From: Pedobacter roseus
GTDB taxonomy: Bacteria > Bacteroidota > Bacteroidia > Sphingobacteriales > Sphingobacteriaceae
Length of the DNA stretch: 64,000 nucleotides
Direction of reading: 5' to 3'
Assembly (NCBI RefSeq): GCF_014395225.1
Contig: NZ_CP060723.1
Span: 3,596,001-3,660,000, forward strand
Shown piece after piece: positions 17,529 to 25,174 of this stretch (within the stretch, counting starts at the first letter, position 1; every line of letters begins with the position of its first letter). The notes under the pieces were generated by a model. That model worked only from the letters and a program-made list of their open reading frames with translations, had not been told where the DNA came from and did no database searches. Position numbers and translations under genes: made by a program.

Positions 17529-19607
17529 CTACTCCAACCACACCATTTGCGTAAAAGCACCATTAGTCGCAATGTCCCAGGCCTCTACCCTTACCCATTT
17601 ACGACCTTTTAAATCAATCTGCCAGCTAAAATCCTTTTTGCCAAAAGCCTGCGTTGTATTTAAATTAATGCGTTTACGATAAACCTTTGCCCCATCGCCC
17701 GATACAATTTCTACAAAACTTAGTGGAAACGTCCAGTTGAGCTGCATGTTTACCGTTGTTTTACCGTTTGCATCAATTTTCAACGTCTCGCCTGCACCTT
17801 TCCCATTAACATTAAACTTTGGGATCAGCACCTCGCCTGTCGACACGAAGAACTTACCTTTTCGCATTACATCTAAAACAGGTTGCCAGCCATCGGCATA
17901 ATTCGGCACTTTATCCAATTGCAAATAGTTCACATTTAAATGTGCGTACATTTCATTCTGTTCGGTAATGGTAAAAATATCGGCTTCCGAAATCACATGT
18001 TTCCTCAAACCCCAATTCGCCATATCGTCCATCAGGTTTAACACCCTTTTACTTAAAGTGGGTAAGGAAAGATCTCCTGGAATGGCTTTCCACGCGGCAC
18101 CCATAAAAGTTTCCGATTTAAAAAAATCTTCCTCCTTATATTTATCCGGATAACCTGTTGAAGCTTTCGTTCTCGCATGCGCGGTCCAGGCCAGGCCATG
18201 CTCCTGTTCCAATAACCTGAGCATTTCAACCTTATCATTTACCCGATAAACTTTACCATATTTAGGATCGTTGCTTTCGAAAGGAAAATCGCTTTTCCTC
18301 GACATGATCCAGTAAATCGGTTTAGGAAAAAATGCCAGCCAATGCCCTCCATAAAAATTATTCGCTTCTTCTCCCGGTAATAACAGAAAATTAGGATCAG
18401 ACAGCCTTTGGGTTTGTTTAAATAAGGCGTCCAATTCTTTCAAACGGGTCGAATCTGGCCCTTTCGGGTGTCCAGGACCATGAAATTCGGCAAGTTTTAC
18501 AATATTTAAACCAGCTTTTTTCAGTACCGTTACAAATTCGGGTTTTTCGGGAATAGTTTTTCCACTTAACACCACGTCAGAAATAAACTCATTGTGAAAA
18601 TGGCTCGCCATTGTTTTGTAACCCGCCAGTGGCACATAAGTATCGTTATGGGTAAACTTCTTCACTTCCGCCAAAGTTGCATCTGCTTTCCCAGTGCTTA
18701 ACAAACAGAAAAAATTGAGCCGTTGTTGTGTATTTGGTGGCGCATTAAACCAGGGCACATAACGTTTATCTCCCAAAGGATCCTGACGGATGCCAATACC
18801 ATACCCGGAGATCAGGTTTAAATAATTTCGGCCCTTCCAGGTGAATTTAAGGTTAAAAGCTTCATCCAATGGATAAAAATATTGGTGTGGTGCCGGAAAA
18901 ACAGCCAAACTTCCGCCAGCATTTTCGCCGATAACGGTACGGTATTTTACTTCAAGATTTTTACTTTCATCAGTTTTAACAGCCTTTTCTGTCTGAAGAT
19001 TACCTTTTACATCACTCCAGGCAACATTAGTCCACATCTCTTTTTTATTTACCAATCCGGCATCGTATAAAATAGCTGTTGAATCTTTTTGGGTAGATAC
19101 CACTGCGGCAACGTTAAACAAAGGACTTCCGTTGTAAAGCGTAATTTCTAAACTACCATTAAACAATTCGGATTGTATACCTGCTATTTTAACAACAGTT
19201 TGCGAACCATGTGTAGAGACGCTGGCACTTCCTTTTTCAAACTTTACTACATTTGTGGTATAAGGCCGTGTGGGTACACGATCAAAAAACACATCCCAAC
19301 CACCACTTTCAGCACTTAATGTACGTTTACCTACCCGCAAAATAAAAGCGGGATCTAGATTTGCAGCAACTACTTTTAATGCACCTTTTTTACCCATCTG
19401 CAAACTGCTGAACAATGGTCTGCCATTTTCCAGATCAAGTACCATTTTACCTATGGCACCATTACCTACTGGCCAGCTCAGAACCAGTTCTTTTTGCCTG
19501 GTGGAAACAGTTGCCCCATTAGGTTTAAAAGCTTGCAAATTAACCTGTGCTATTGTATTTAGATAGAATAAACAGACAATAAAAAAAATTGGGACGGACT
19601 TTTTCAT
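17529..19607 (-). CDS. Secreted protein with PHP-like metal-binding motifs
   Basis: This 692-residue protein has a clean signal peptide (MKKSVPIFFIVCLFYLNTIAQ). The N-terminal ~320 residues look beta-rich. The central part contains a possible PHP-type metal site: HFHNEF (HxH), HGPGHPKGP, PGEEANNFYGGHW and AWTAHAR. The C-terminal ~120 residues look beta-sandwich-like. Known PHP proteins are phosphatases or phosphoesterases, but this one is secreted and large, so it may act on extracellular substrates in the periplasm or outside. No close family was recognised. It stands alone, convergent with the repeat-rich end of the polyketide operon. Confidence 0.7.
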   Translation of the reverse strand: MKKSVPIFFIVCLFYLNTIAQVNLQAFKPNGATVSTRQKELVLSWPVGNGAIGKMVLDLENGRPLFSSLQMGKKGALKVVAANLDPAFILRVGKRTLSAESGGWDVFFDRVPTRPYTTNVVKFEKGSASVSTHGSQTVVKIAGIQSELFNGSLEITLYNGSPLFNVAAVVSTQKDSTAILYDAGLVNKKEMWTNVAWSDVKGNLQTEKAVKTDESKNLEVKYRTVIGENAGGSLAVFPAPHQYFYPLDEAFNLKFTWKGRNYLNLISGYGIGIRQDPLGDKRYVPWFNAPPNTQQRLNFFCLLSTGKADATLAEVKKFTHNDTYVPLAGYKTMASHFHNEFISDVVLSGKTIPEKPEFVTVLKKAGLNIVKLAEFHGPGHPKGPDSTRLKELDALFKQTQRLSDPNFLLLPGEEANNFYGGHWLAFFPKPIYWIMSRKSDFPFESNDPKYGKVYRVNDKVEMLRLLEQEHGLAWTAHARTKASTGYPDKYKEEDFFKSETFMGAAWKAIPGDLSLPTLSKRVLNLMDDMANWGLRKHVISEADIFTITEQNEMYAHLNVNYLQLDKVPNYADGWQPVLDVMRKGKFFVSTGEVLIPKFNVNGKGAGETLKIDANGKTTVNMQLNWTFPLSFVEIVSGDGAKVYRKRINLNTTQAFGKKDFSWQIDLKGRKWVRVEAWDIATNGAFTQMVWLE

Positions 19608-19916
19608 TAGGGATATTAGTTTTTTTCGGTTAGCTGATTATATGCAAGATAATGATTATGAGCAAAATATGTGCTTTTACAGGATTGAGTTTAATCATCT
19701 TCAGCATTTAATTTTTCATTTCTAAAACCTTAAAGCCCTTAATTTCGTAATAATAAAACCCAACAAACAATTGACCATTAATGAATTAAGGACATTAAAA
19801 TAGGAGACATCATGTCTGTTCACAGATTACAGTAGTGCGTTTTGTTCATTTTTTATTTTTTTATAAAAAAACCGTTACATTGTTTAACTTAATGGGGACT
19901 TTTAAAATCAAACATC
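19608..19916. other. Divergent intergenic region with no recognised element
   Basis: About 310 bp of AT-rich sequence between two divergently transcribed genes. It must contain both promoters, but no convincing TTTG/TAnnTTTG pair was found. A T-rich run lies at about 19845-19870. Confidence 0.5.
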
Positions 19917-20750
19917 TTGCATCCAATACTCATCAGAAATAATGTAAAAATCCTTGGCGAAGGTAGCCAGGTAATCATGTTTGCCCATGGCTTTGGCTGT
20001 GCGCAAAGTTCCTGGAAATACATTACAGACGCCTTTCTGGAGGATTACAAGGTCATATTATTCGATTACGTAGGCTCTGGCGATTCGGACCTCAGCCAAT
20101 ATGATAAACGCAAATACGCTACTTTAGAAGGTTATGCCTGCGATGTAATCGATATTATCGATACCCTTGAGCTTTCCAATGTCATCTTTATCGGCCATTC
20201 GGTAAGCAGCATGATCGGCATGATTGCTGCATTGCAACAACCAGAATCATTTAAAAAACTGGTATTTATCGGACCATCACCCCGGTATTTAAATGACCAT
20301 AATTACATAGGCGGTTTTAATATTGGAGATATTGAAACCATTTTTGAACACATCACCGAAGATTATGCGGGCTGGGTTAAAAATTTAGCACCTGTGGTAA
20401 TGGATACTCCATTAAAACCAGAACTATCTGACTTTTTGCAGGAGTGTTTTGAAGCTACCGACCCAAGCGTGGCACTGGCTTTTGCAATGGCCACCTTTAA
20501 GGCCGATTACAGGGATAAATTAAAAGACCTCGAAGTACCAAGTTTAACACTACAGAGTTCAAACGATATCATGGCTCCATTATCAGCGGGCGAGTTTATC
20601 TATAAAAATACCCCAGAAAACTTTTTGGTGGTTATGAAAGCTACCGGACACTTTCCACACATAAGTGCACCCGACGAAACCATCAGGGAAATAAAAGAAT
20701 TTATCGGCGATTCAAAATCAATCCCCACATCGGGTCACCAGTATGTCTGA
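19917..20750 (+). CDS. RsbQ/KAI2-type alpha/beta-hydrolase, TTG start
   Basis: A 277-residue protein closely matching the RsbQ family: AHGFGCAQSSW near the start, the GHSVSS nucleophile elbow with Ser95, and a late TGHFPHISAPDE carrying the catalytic His. The start is chosen as TTG at 19917. It gives the RsbQ-like N-terminus (ILIRNNVKILGEG), a stop codon lies 27 nt upstream in frame, and the next ATG would remove the first strand. In Bacillus RsbQ works with the PAS phosphatase RsbP in energy-stress signalling, and plant relatives bind butenolides. Here the convergent neighbours are REC-Hpt and LytTR regulators, which hints at a signalling role. Confidence 0.88.
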   Translation: MHPILIRNNVKILGEGSQVIMFAHGFGCAQSSWKYITDAFLEDYKVILFDYVGSGDSDLSQYDKRKYATLEGYACDVIDIIDTLELSNVIFIGHSVSSMIGMIAALQQPESFKKLVFIGPSPRYLNDHNYIGGFNIGDIETIFEHITEDYAGWVKNLAPVVMDTPLKPELSDFLQECFEATDPSVALAFAMATFKADYRDKLKDLEVPSLTLQSSNDIMAPLSAGEFIYKNTPENFLVVMKATGHFPHISAPDETIREIKEFIGDSKSIPTSGHQYV

Positions 20751-20789
20751 TAAGATTTAGCAAAAACAACAGCACCAAAGAGGAGATTG

Positions 20790-21560
20790 TTATATTGTGT
20801 GATTCAAAAATAGCTGAACCTCTTCTTTGGCCTTTTCACAGACGGAAACAATCGAATCTACATGATGCCTAAACTGATCATGGTTGAGCTGATCATATTC
20901 AATGGCTTCAATCGCTGCACTTAATTTAGGTTTTAGCCCCATCAAATAAATGGTCGATTTCATTTTATGCACCGTACGTTTTAACGCTTCGTAATTTCCC
21001 TCTCCAAGATCATTATTTAACTGGATTAGCTCTTCAGCAATAATTTCGAAAAATTTCCCGGCCATTTCACGTTCAAAATCTGCATTCCCCATACTGATCT
21101 CTTTTAAATAACCTAAATCGATGGTTCGGTATGTAGCAGTTTGGATATTTTCTTCAGAGGAAACTTCTTTTGTTAAGAACTGTGTTAAAACACCAACCAA
21201 TTCTATTTTTGAGATCGGTCTTGTGAAACAGCCATTGATTCCTTTATCAAAACATCTCTTTTTCATCTCCTCCCCGCCGTCAGCAATAATAGCCACTATC
21301 GGAATGTTTAAAAGCAGCTCGTTTTTAATGTGCGCTACTATTTTACAATACGCCAGATCAGGCGAATCGATATCGATTAAAACAAGTTTAAATGTAAAAT
21401 CACGGAGATTTTTAATCGCCCCCTCCTCATTAAATGCAATAATAAAACTGACATCGTATTCTTCAAGGTATTCGGATAACTGCTTATGATCTGTTTCACC
21501 AATAATTAATACATCAATTGGCTTATCCGGCCCCTGATGTTTTTTTTCAATTGCTTCCAT
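20790..21560 (-). CDS. REC-Hpt phosphorelay protein with degenerate receiver
   Basis: A 256-residue protein with no membrane segment. The N-terminal receiver domain (about 15-130) has the phospho-acceptor strand LVLIDID, but the conserved Lys is replaced by Arg (FTRPIS), so phosphorylation control may be altered. The C-terminal Hpt domain (about 155-250) is helical, with the phospho-histidine in RTVHKMKSTI. It lies 6 nt downstream of the LytTR regulator gene on the same strand, so the two are co-transcribed. It probably passes phosphoryl groups from a hybrid kinase encoded elsewhere; no kinase gene lies in this window. Confidence 0.82.
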   Translation of the reverse strand: MEAIEKKHQGPDKPIDVLIIGETDHKQLSEYLEEYDVSFIIAFNEEGAIKNLRDFTFKLVLIDIDSPDLAYCKIVAHIKNELLLNIPIVAIIADGGEEMKKRCFDKGINGCFTRPISKIELVGVLTQFLTKEVSSEENIQTATYRTIDLGYLKEISMGNADFEREMAGKFFEIIAEELIQLNNDLGEGNYEALKRTVHKMKSTIYLMGLKPKLSAAIEAIEYDQLNHDQFRHHVDSIVSVCEKAKEEVQLFLNHTI

Positions 21561-21566
21561 AAACCT

Positions 21567-22262
21567 TTATAAAATATGCATCCGCTTATTTAATACAGAT
21601 TTATAGGCATCAGATACCGGAACAAACTGCTTATGTATAATTAAAGTATTGCCTTCTATCGTATCTATTTTAGCAATATTGATAATGAAAGAGCGGTGAA
21701 CCCGGAGAAAATTTTTAACAGGGAGTTTATCTTCAATAGATTTTAGTGAAGAGTGAACAGAATACGTTTTCTCACCCATAAAAATTTTTACATAATCGCC
21801 CTGCGCTTCCAGGTGATTGATATCATCCAGTCTGATCCTCCTGATTAAACCCGAATCACGGATAAAAACAAAATCATCGGCATTGTTTCCTACAAACAGG
21901 TTACTCAGGTTATAAATTTCTTTCGCTTTGTTAATAGCCATTAAAAACCGGTCGGGAGTTACGGGTTTGGCTATAAAATCTACAACATTAAGATCAAATG
22001 CAGTTGCAGCGTAATCTTTTTTTGCACTGATAAATATAATCAACGGTCGCTTATCGCCCAATCCTTTAACCAGTTCTATTCCTGATATCCCTGGCATTTC
22101 AATATCCAATAACAACAAGTCGATTTTATGAACAGCCAGATTCCGATAGGCATCTGCAGCATTTTCGCACTCGGCAATCAGTTTCAAAGAAGGATCAATC
22201 TGTAAAAAATGACTTATTGTATTCCGGGCAATCACATGGTCATCAACGATTAAGCAATTCAT
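21567..22262 (-). CDS. LytTR-family response regulator
   Basis: A 231-residue protein from the chosen ATG at 22262 (MNCLIVDDH); a longer frame upstream adds only an unlikely 12-residue extension. The receiver domain shows VDDH, the phospho-acceptor LLLDIEMPG and AKPV. The LytTR DNA-binding domain follows with LEAQGDYVKIFM, SLKSIEDKLP and FLRVHRSFIINI, which are highly typical. Such regulators usually bind direct repeats upstream of their targets. The gene is in an operon with the REC-Hpt gene. Confidence 0.92.
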   Translation of the reverse strand: MNCLIVDDHVIARNTISHFLQIDPSLKLIAECENAADAYRNLAVHKIDLLLLDIEMPGISGIELVKGLGDKRPLIIFISAKKDYAATAFDLNVVDFIAKPVTPDRFLMAINKAKEIYNLSNLFVGNNADDFVFIRDSGLIRRIRLDDINHLEAQGDYVKIFMGEKTYSVHSSLKSIEDKLPVKNFLRVHRSFIINIAKIDTIEGNTLIIHKQFVPVSDAYKSVLNKRMHIL

Positions 22263-22350
22263 GAGTATCAGATTAACGTCAAAAATAAAACTAAGCATAA
22301 CCTACAGGAATATTTTCAGAAAATAAATAATGAACAAAATGAATAAAATA

Positions 22351-22358
22351 TATATTTG
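22351..22358 (+). promoter_or_regulatory. Bacteroidota -7 promoter element TATATTTG
   Basis: TATATTTG at 22351-22358 is a perfect TAnnTTTG match about 155 nt upstream of the M16-like gene. No clear TTG -33 box lies at the right distance, so confidence is moderate. Confidence 0.45.
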
Positions 22359-22513
22359 CAGAAATCCGATCCCTCTTTCGTCACGTATATACGCCCGTTC
22401 GTCTATGATTCCTGCCTTTCTAACGCCTTGATATAGGCCACGAAGCTAATCAGCTATACATTTGCTCAACATTATTTAATAAAAGTCAATCCTATTTATC
22501 TAAAAAAAATAAA

Positions 22514-23134
22514 ATGAACACCATTAAAACAATTGCACTTTCAACCGTTGCCATCCTCTCGGTTTATTCAGCTAAAGCACAAACCTTTAAGGAGCCGGTG
22601 GGCTACAAACTTAAAAACGGTATGAACATTATCATTTCAGAAAATGATAAGTCGCCAAAGGCTTACTCAAGCTTTACTTTGGATGCTAAAGCATTCAGCG
22701 ATAAAAAAGATGGCGTAGTTGAGTTACTAAACGCCGTATTAAACGAAAATGTGAGTAAAAACGCGAACATCAGTTTTAAAGATAACAGTGGCAAACTGGC
22801 TACCGCTAGTGCCGATCTTGAAAAAGATTTAACCGAAATGGCTGCTTTGATCCAGAACGCCACAATCGATCAAAAAACTTTCAATATTGCAAAAGCTAAA
22901 CTGATCACCAGTTTGAAAGCCCACGATTATGATTACGATCAATCGGTAAATGAAACTTCGATCAATGCTTTAACCCTTGCTGATGTAAAAAGTTTTTACA
23001 GCCAGATTTCTCCTGAAAAAACATTTTTAACCATTGCCGGCGACGTAGCATTAAGTGATGCGAAATCATCAGCTAAAAAAGCTTTCGGTAACTGGAACAA
23101 AACACAGGAAATTGCGTCAACAGTTGCAAAATAA
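22514..23134 (+). CDS. Secreted half-size M16-peptidase-like protein without zinc motif
   Basis: A 206-residue protein with a signal peptide (ending YSAKAQ). The opening GYKLKNGMNIIISEND resembles the beginning of insulinase/M16 domains, and the end (LADVKSFYSQISPEKTFLTIAGD) resembles their closing strand. The zinc motif HxxEH is absent, and the protein is about half the length of one M16 repeat pair. It is probably a non-catalytic relative. The short length is not caused by an obvious frameshift, since an intrinsic terminator follows the stop directly. Confidence 0.7.
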   Translation: MNTIKTIALSTVAILSVYSAKAQTFKEPVGYKLKNGMNIIISENDKSPKAYSSFTLDAKAFSDKKDGVVELLNAVLNENVSKNANISFKDNSGKLATASADLEKDLTEMAALIQNATIDQKTFNIAKAKLITSLKAHDYDYDQSVNETSINALTLADVKSFYSQISPEKTFLTIAGDVALSDAKSSAKKAFGNWNKTQEIASTVAK

Positions 23135-23155
23135 TATTAAAAACCAAACAATCCG

Positions 23156-23185
23156 GCCCTTTGATTTATTTCAAAGGGCTTTTTT
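23156..23185 (+). terminator. Rho-independent terminator
   Basis: GCCCTTTGA at 23156-23164 pairs with TCAAAGGGC at 23171-23179 over a 6-nt loop, followed by a T-run. It lies 22 nt after the M16-like gene. Confidence 0.92.
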
Positions 23186-23278
23186 ATGCTTAAAATGTTA
23201 CAGAAAAACACATTTAAGCCCCGGTTTTTAGGTTATCATTCAATATATTAGCTATCTAATTAATTTTTGGTGATACAG

Positions 23279-24628
23279 ATGAAAAAAATCTACTCAATTT
23301 TACTTTTTGCCTCAATAAGTTTATCCATAAAAGCACAAACTACGGTAATCCGTAATCAGGATATCGATAAAATGGTTAAAGCGGTAAATCAGGATTCATT
23401 AAAGTCATATATCTCAAAAATGGTTGCTTTCGGTACCCGCAATACCTTAAGCGATATTAAAAGCAAAACAAAAGGTATTGGTGCAGCAAGAAATTGGGTG
23501 GTGAGCAAGTTTAATCAGTTTGCAAAACAGAGCGATGGCAGGTTAACCGCTTATTTAGATACCACCACCTTTAAACCCGACGGCAAAAGAGTAGATCAGC
23601 CTACTTTGTTGGGTAACGCCGTTGCCGTATTAAAAGGCACAGATGCAAATGATAAACGCGTGTATGTGGTGAGTGGCCACCTCGATAGCCGTGTTACCGA
23701 TGTAATGAACAGAACCAGTGATGCACCCGGCGCCAACGATGATGGCAGCGGTGTAGCAGGTGTAATTGAAGCGGCCAGGATTATGAGCCAATATAAATTT
23801 GCTGCCACCATTATTTTTGTAGCCGTAAGTGGTGAAGAACAATCTTTGCTGGGATCGGGCTTTATGGCCGCAAAGGCAAAAAAAGAAAACTGGAATGTAG
23901 ATGCGATGCTGAACAACGATATGATTGGAAGCAACAATAGCAGCGAAACCCAGATTATCGATAATACCCGTTTACGTGTATTTAGTGAGGGATTACCCTT
24001 CCTCGACCTGGATAAAAATGCTAAAAGCATCCGCCAGTTTGGTTTAGAAAATGATGGAAAAAGCCGTCAATTGGCCCGTTATGTTAAAGAAATTGGCGAG
24101 CGTTATATAGATCAGCTCGAAGTAAAACTGATTTACCGGAATGACAGGTTTTTACGCGGCGGCGACCATACCCCATTTGTAGAAAACGGTTTTACCGCGG
24201 TACGCATAACCGAAATGAACGAAAACTTCGATCACCAGCACCAGGACCTTAGAACCGAAAAAGGTGTGCGTTATGGTGATCTGCAGGAATTTATGGATTT
24301 CGAATACCTCCGCAAAAATACGGGTGTAAATATTGCGGTTTTGGCCAACCTGGCAAAGGCCCCATCTGCCCCTACCGAAGTAAAAGTAGATGTTAAAAAC
24401 CTGAGCAATTCTACTTATTTATACTGGAAAGCGCCTGCAAATGGTACAATAAAAGGATATTATGTGCTGATGCGCGAAACCAGCAGTCCGGTTTGGGAAA
24501 AGAAATTTTTCACCTCCGCCACCGAACTCAGATTGCCTTACAGTAAAGACAATTATTTGTTCGCCGTACAAAGCGTTGGAAACGAAGACAATGAAAGTTT
24601 AGCCGTTGTTCCGGGAATAGGCAGATAA
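23279..24628 (+). CDS. Secreted M28-family zinc aminopeptidase with C-terminal Fn3-like domain
   Basis: About 449 residues from the ATG at 23279; upstream TTG/GTG codons would only lengthen the signal peptide. The signal peptide is MKKIYSILLFASISLSIKAQ. M28 zinc ligands are visible in order: SGHLDSR (His, Asp), GANDDGSG (bridging Asp), SGEEQSLLGS (catalytic Glu and ligand Glu), NNDMIGS (Asp) and GGDHTPF (His). The last ~85 residues look like a fibronectin type III domain (APSAPTEVKVDV...). It is expected to release N-terminal amino acids outside the cytoplasm. The gene is flanked by a terminator upstream and tspO downstream. Confidence 0.9.
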   Translation: MKKIYSILLFASISLSIKAQTTVIRNQDIDKMVKAVNQDSLKSYISKMVAFGTRNTLSDIKSKTKGIGAARNWVVSKFNQFAKQSDGRLTAYLDTTTFKPDGKRVDQPTLLGNAVAVLKGTDANDKRVYVVSGHLDSRVTDVMNRTSDAPGANDDGSGVAGVIEAARIMSQYKFAATIIFVAVSGEEQSLLGSGFMAAKAKKENWNVDAMLNNDMIGSNNSSETQIIDNTRLRVFSEGLPFLDLDKNAKSIRQFGLENDGKSRQLARYVKEIGERYIDQLEVKLIYRNDRFLRGGDHTPFVENGFTAVRITEMNENFDHQHQDLRTEKGVRYGDLQEFMDFEYLRKNTGVNIAVLANLAKAPSAPTEVKVDVKNLSNSTYLYWKAPANGTIKGYYVLMRETSSPVWEKKFFTSATELRLPYSKDNYLFAVQSVGNEDNESLAVVPGIGR

Positions 24629-24671
24629 AAACATTTTAGGATTTACCAATGTTTAAACTCAAATTTACGGC

Positions 24672-25145
24672 ATGAAATTTAAACCGGTAGCGTTTATCAT
24701 TAATATAGCCATTACGCTGAGTGTTGGCGCCCTGGGTGGATGGGCAACGGCCAAATCTGTTAAAACCTGGTATCCAACACTCAATAAACCTTCTTTTAAT
24801 CCACCAAACTGGCTTTTTGCTCCTGTTTGGACAACCCTTTATGTATTAATCGGTATCGCGGCTTACCTGGTTTGGATCAGACGAGATAAAATTGTACATT
24901 TTCCACGTACAGTAGCCATTTACCTCATTCAGCTGATTTTAAATTTGGCCTGGTCATTCATTTTCTTTTACCTGCATGAGGTTGGTTTTGCCCTTGCCGA
25001 AATCATTTTGCTGCTGGCTATAATCATTATCAATGCGTTAACCTTTTATAAAATCAATAAATGGGCAGGGCTTATATTTATTCCATACATAATATGGGTA
25101 AGTTTTGCAACATTTTTAACCTACAACATTTTCATATTGAACTGA
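24672..25145 (+). CDS. tspO: TspO/MBR-family membrane protein
   Basis: A 157-residue protein with five predicted transmembrane helices. It carries the family hallmarks: NKPSFNPPNWLFAPVWTTLY in the first loop and NLAWSFIFF in helix 4. TspO proteins bind tetrapyrroles and sterol-like ligands and are tied to porphyrin and oxidative-stress control. It starts 43 nt after the peptidase gene. A weak hairpin (ACACCT/AGGGGTGT, about 25159-25179) follows the stop. Confidence 0.93.
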   Translation: MKFKPVAFIINIAITLSVGALGGWATAKSVKTWYPTLNKPSFNPPNWLFAPVWTTLYVLIGIAAYLVWIRRDKIVHFPRTVAIYLIQLILNLAWSFIFFYLHEVGFALAEIILLLAIIIINALTFYKINKWAGLIFIPYIIWVSFATFLTYNIFILN

Positions 25146-25174
25146 TTTTAAAAGAAAAACACCTATTTTTAGGG

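Noticed and set aside
22514..23278. Frameshifted full-length M16 peptidase
   Set aside because: No continuation of an M16 domain was seen in any frame after 23134, and a terminator follows directly, so it was kept as a short intact gene.
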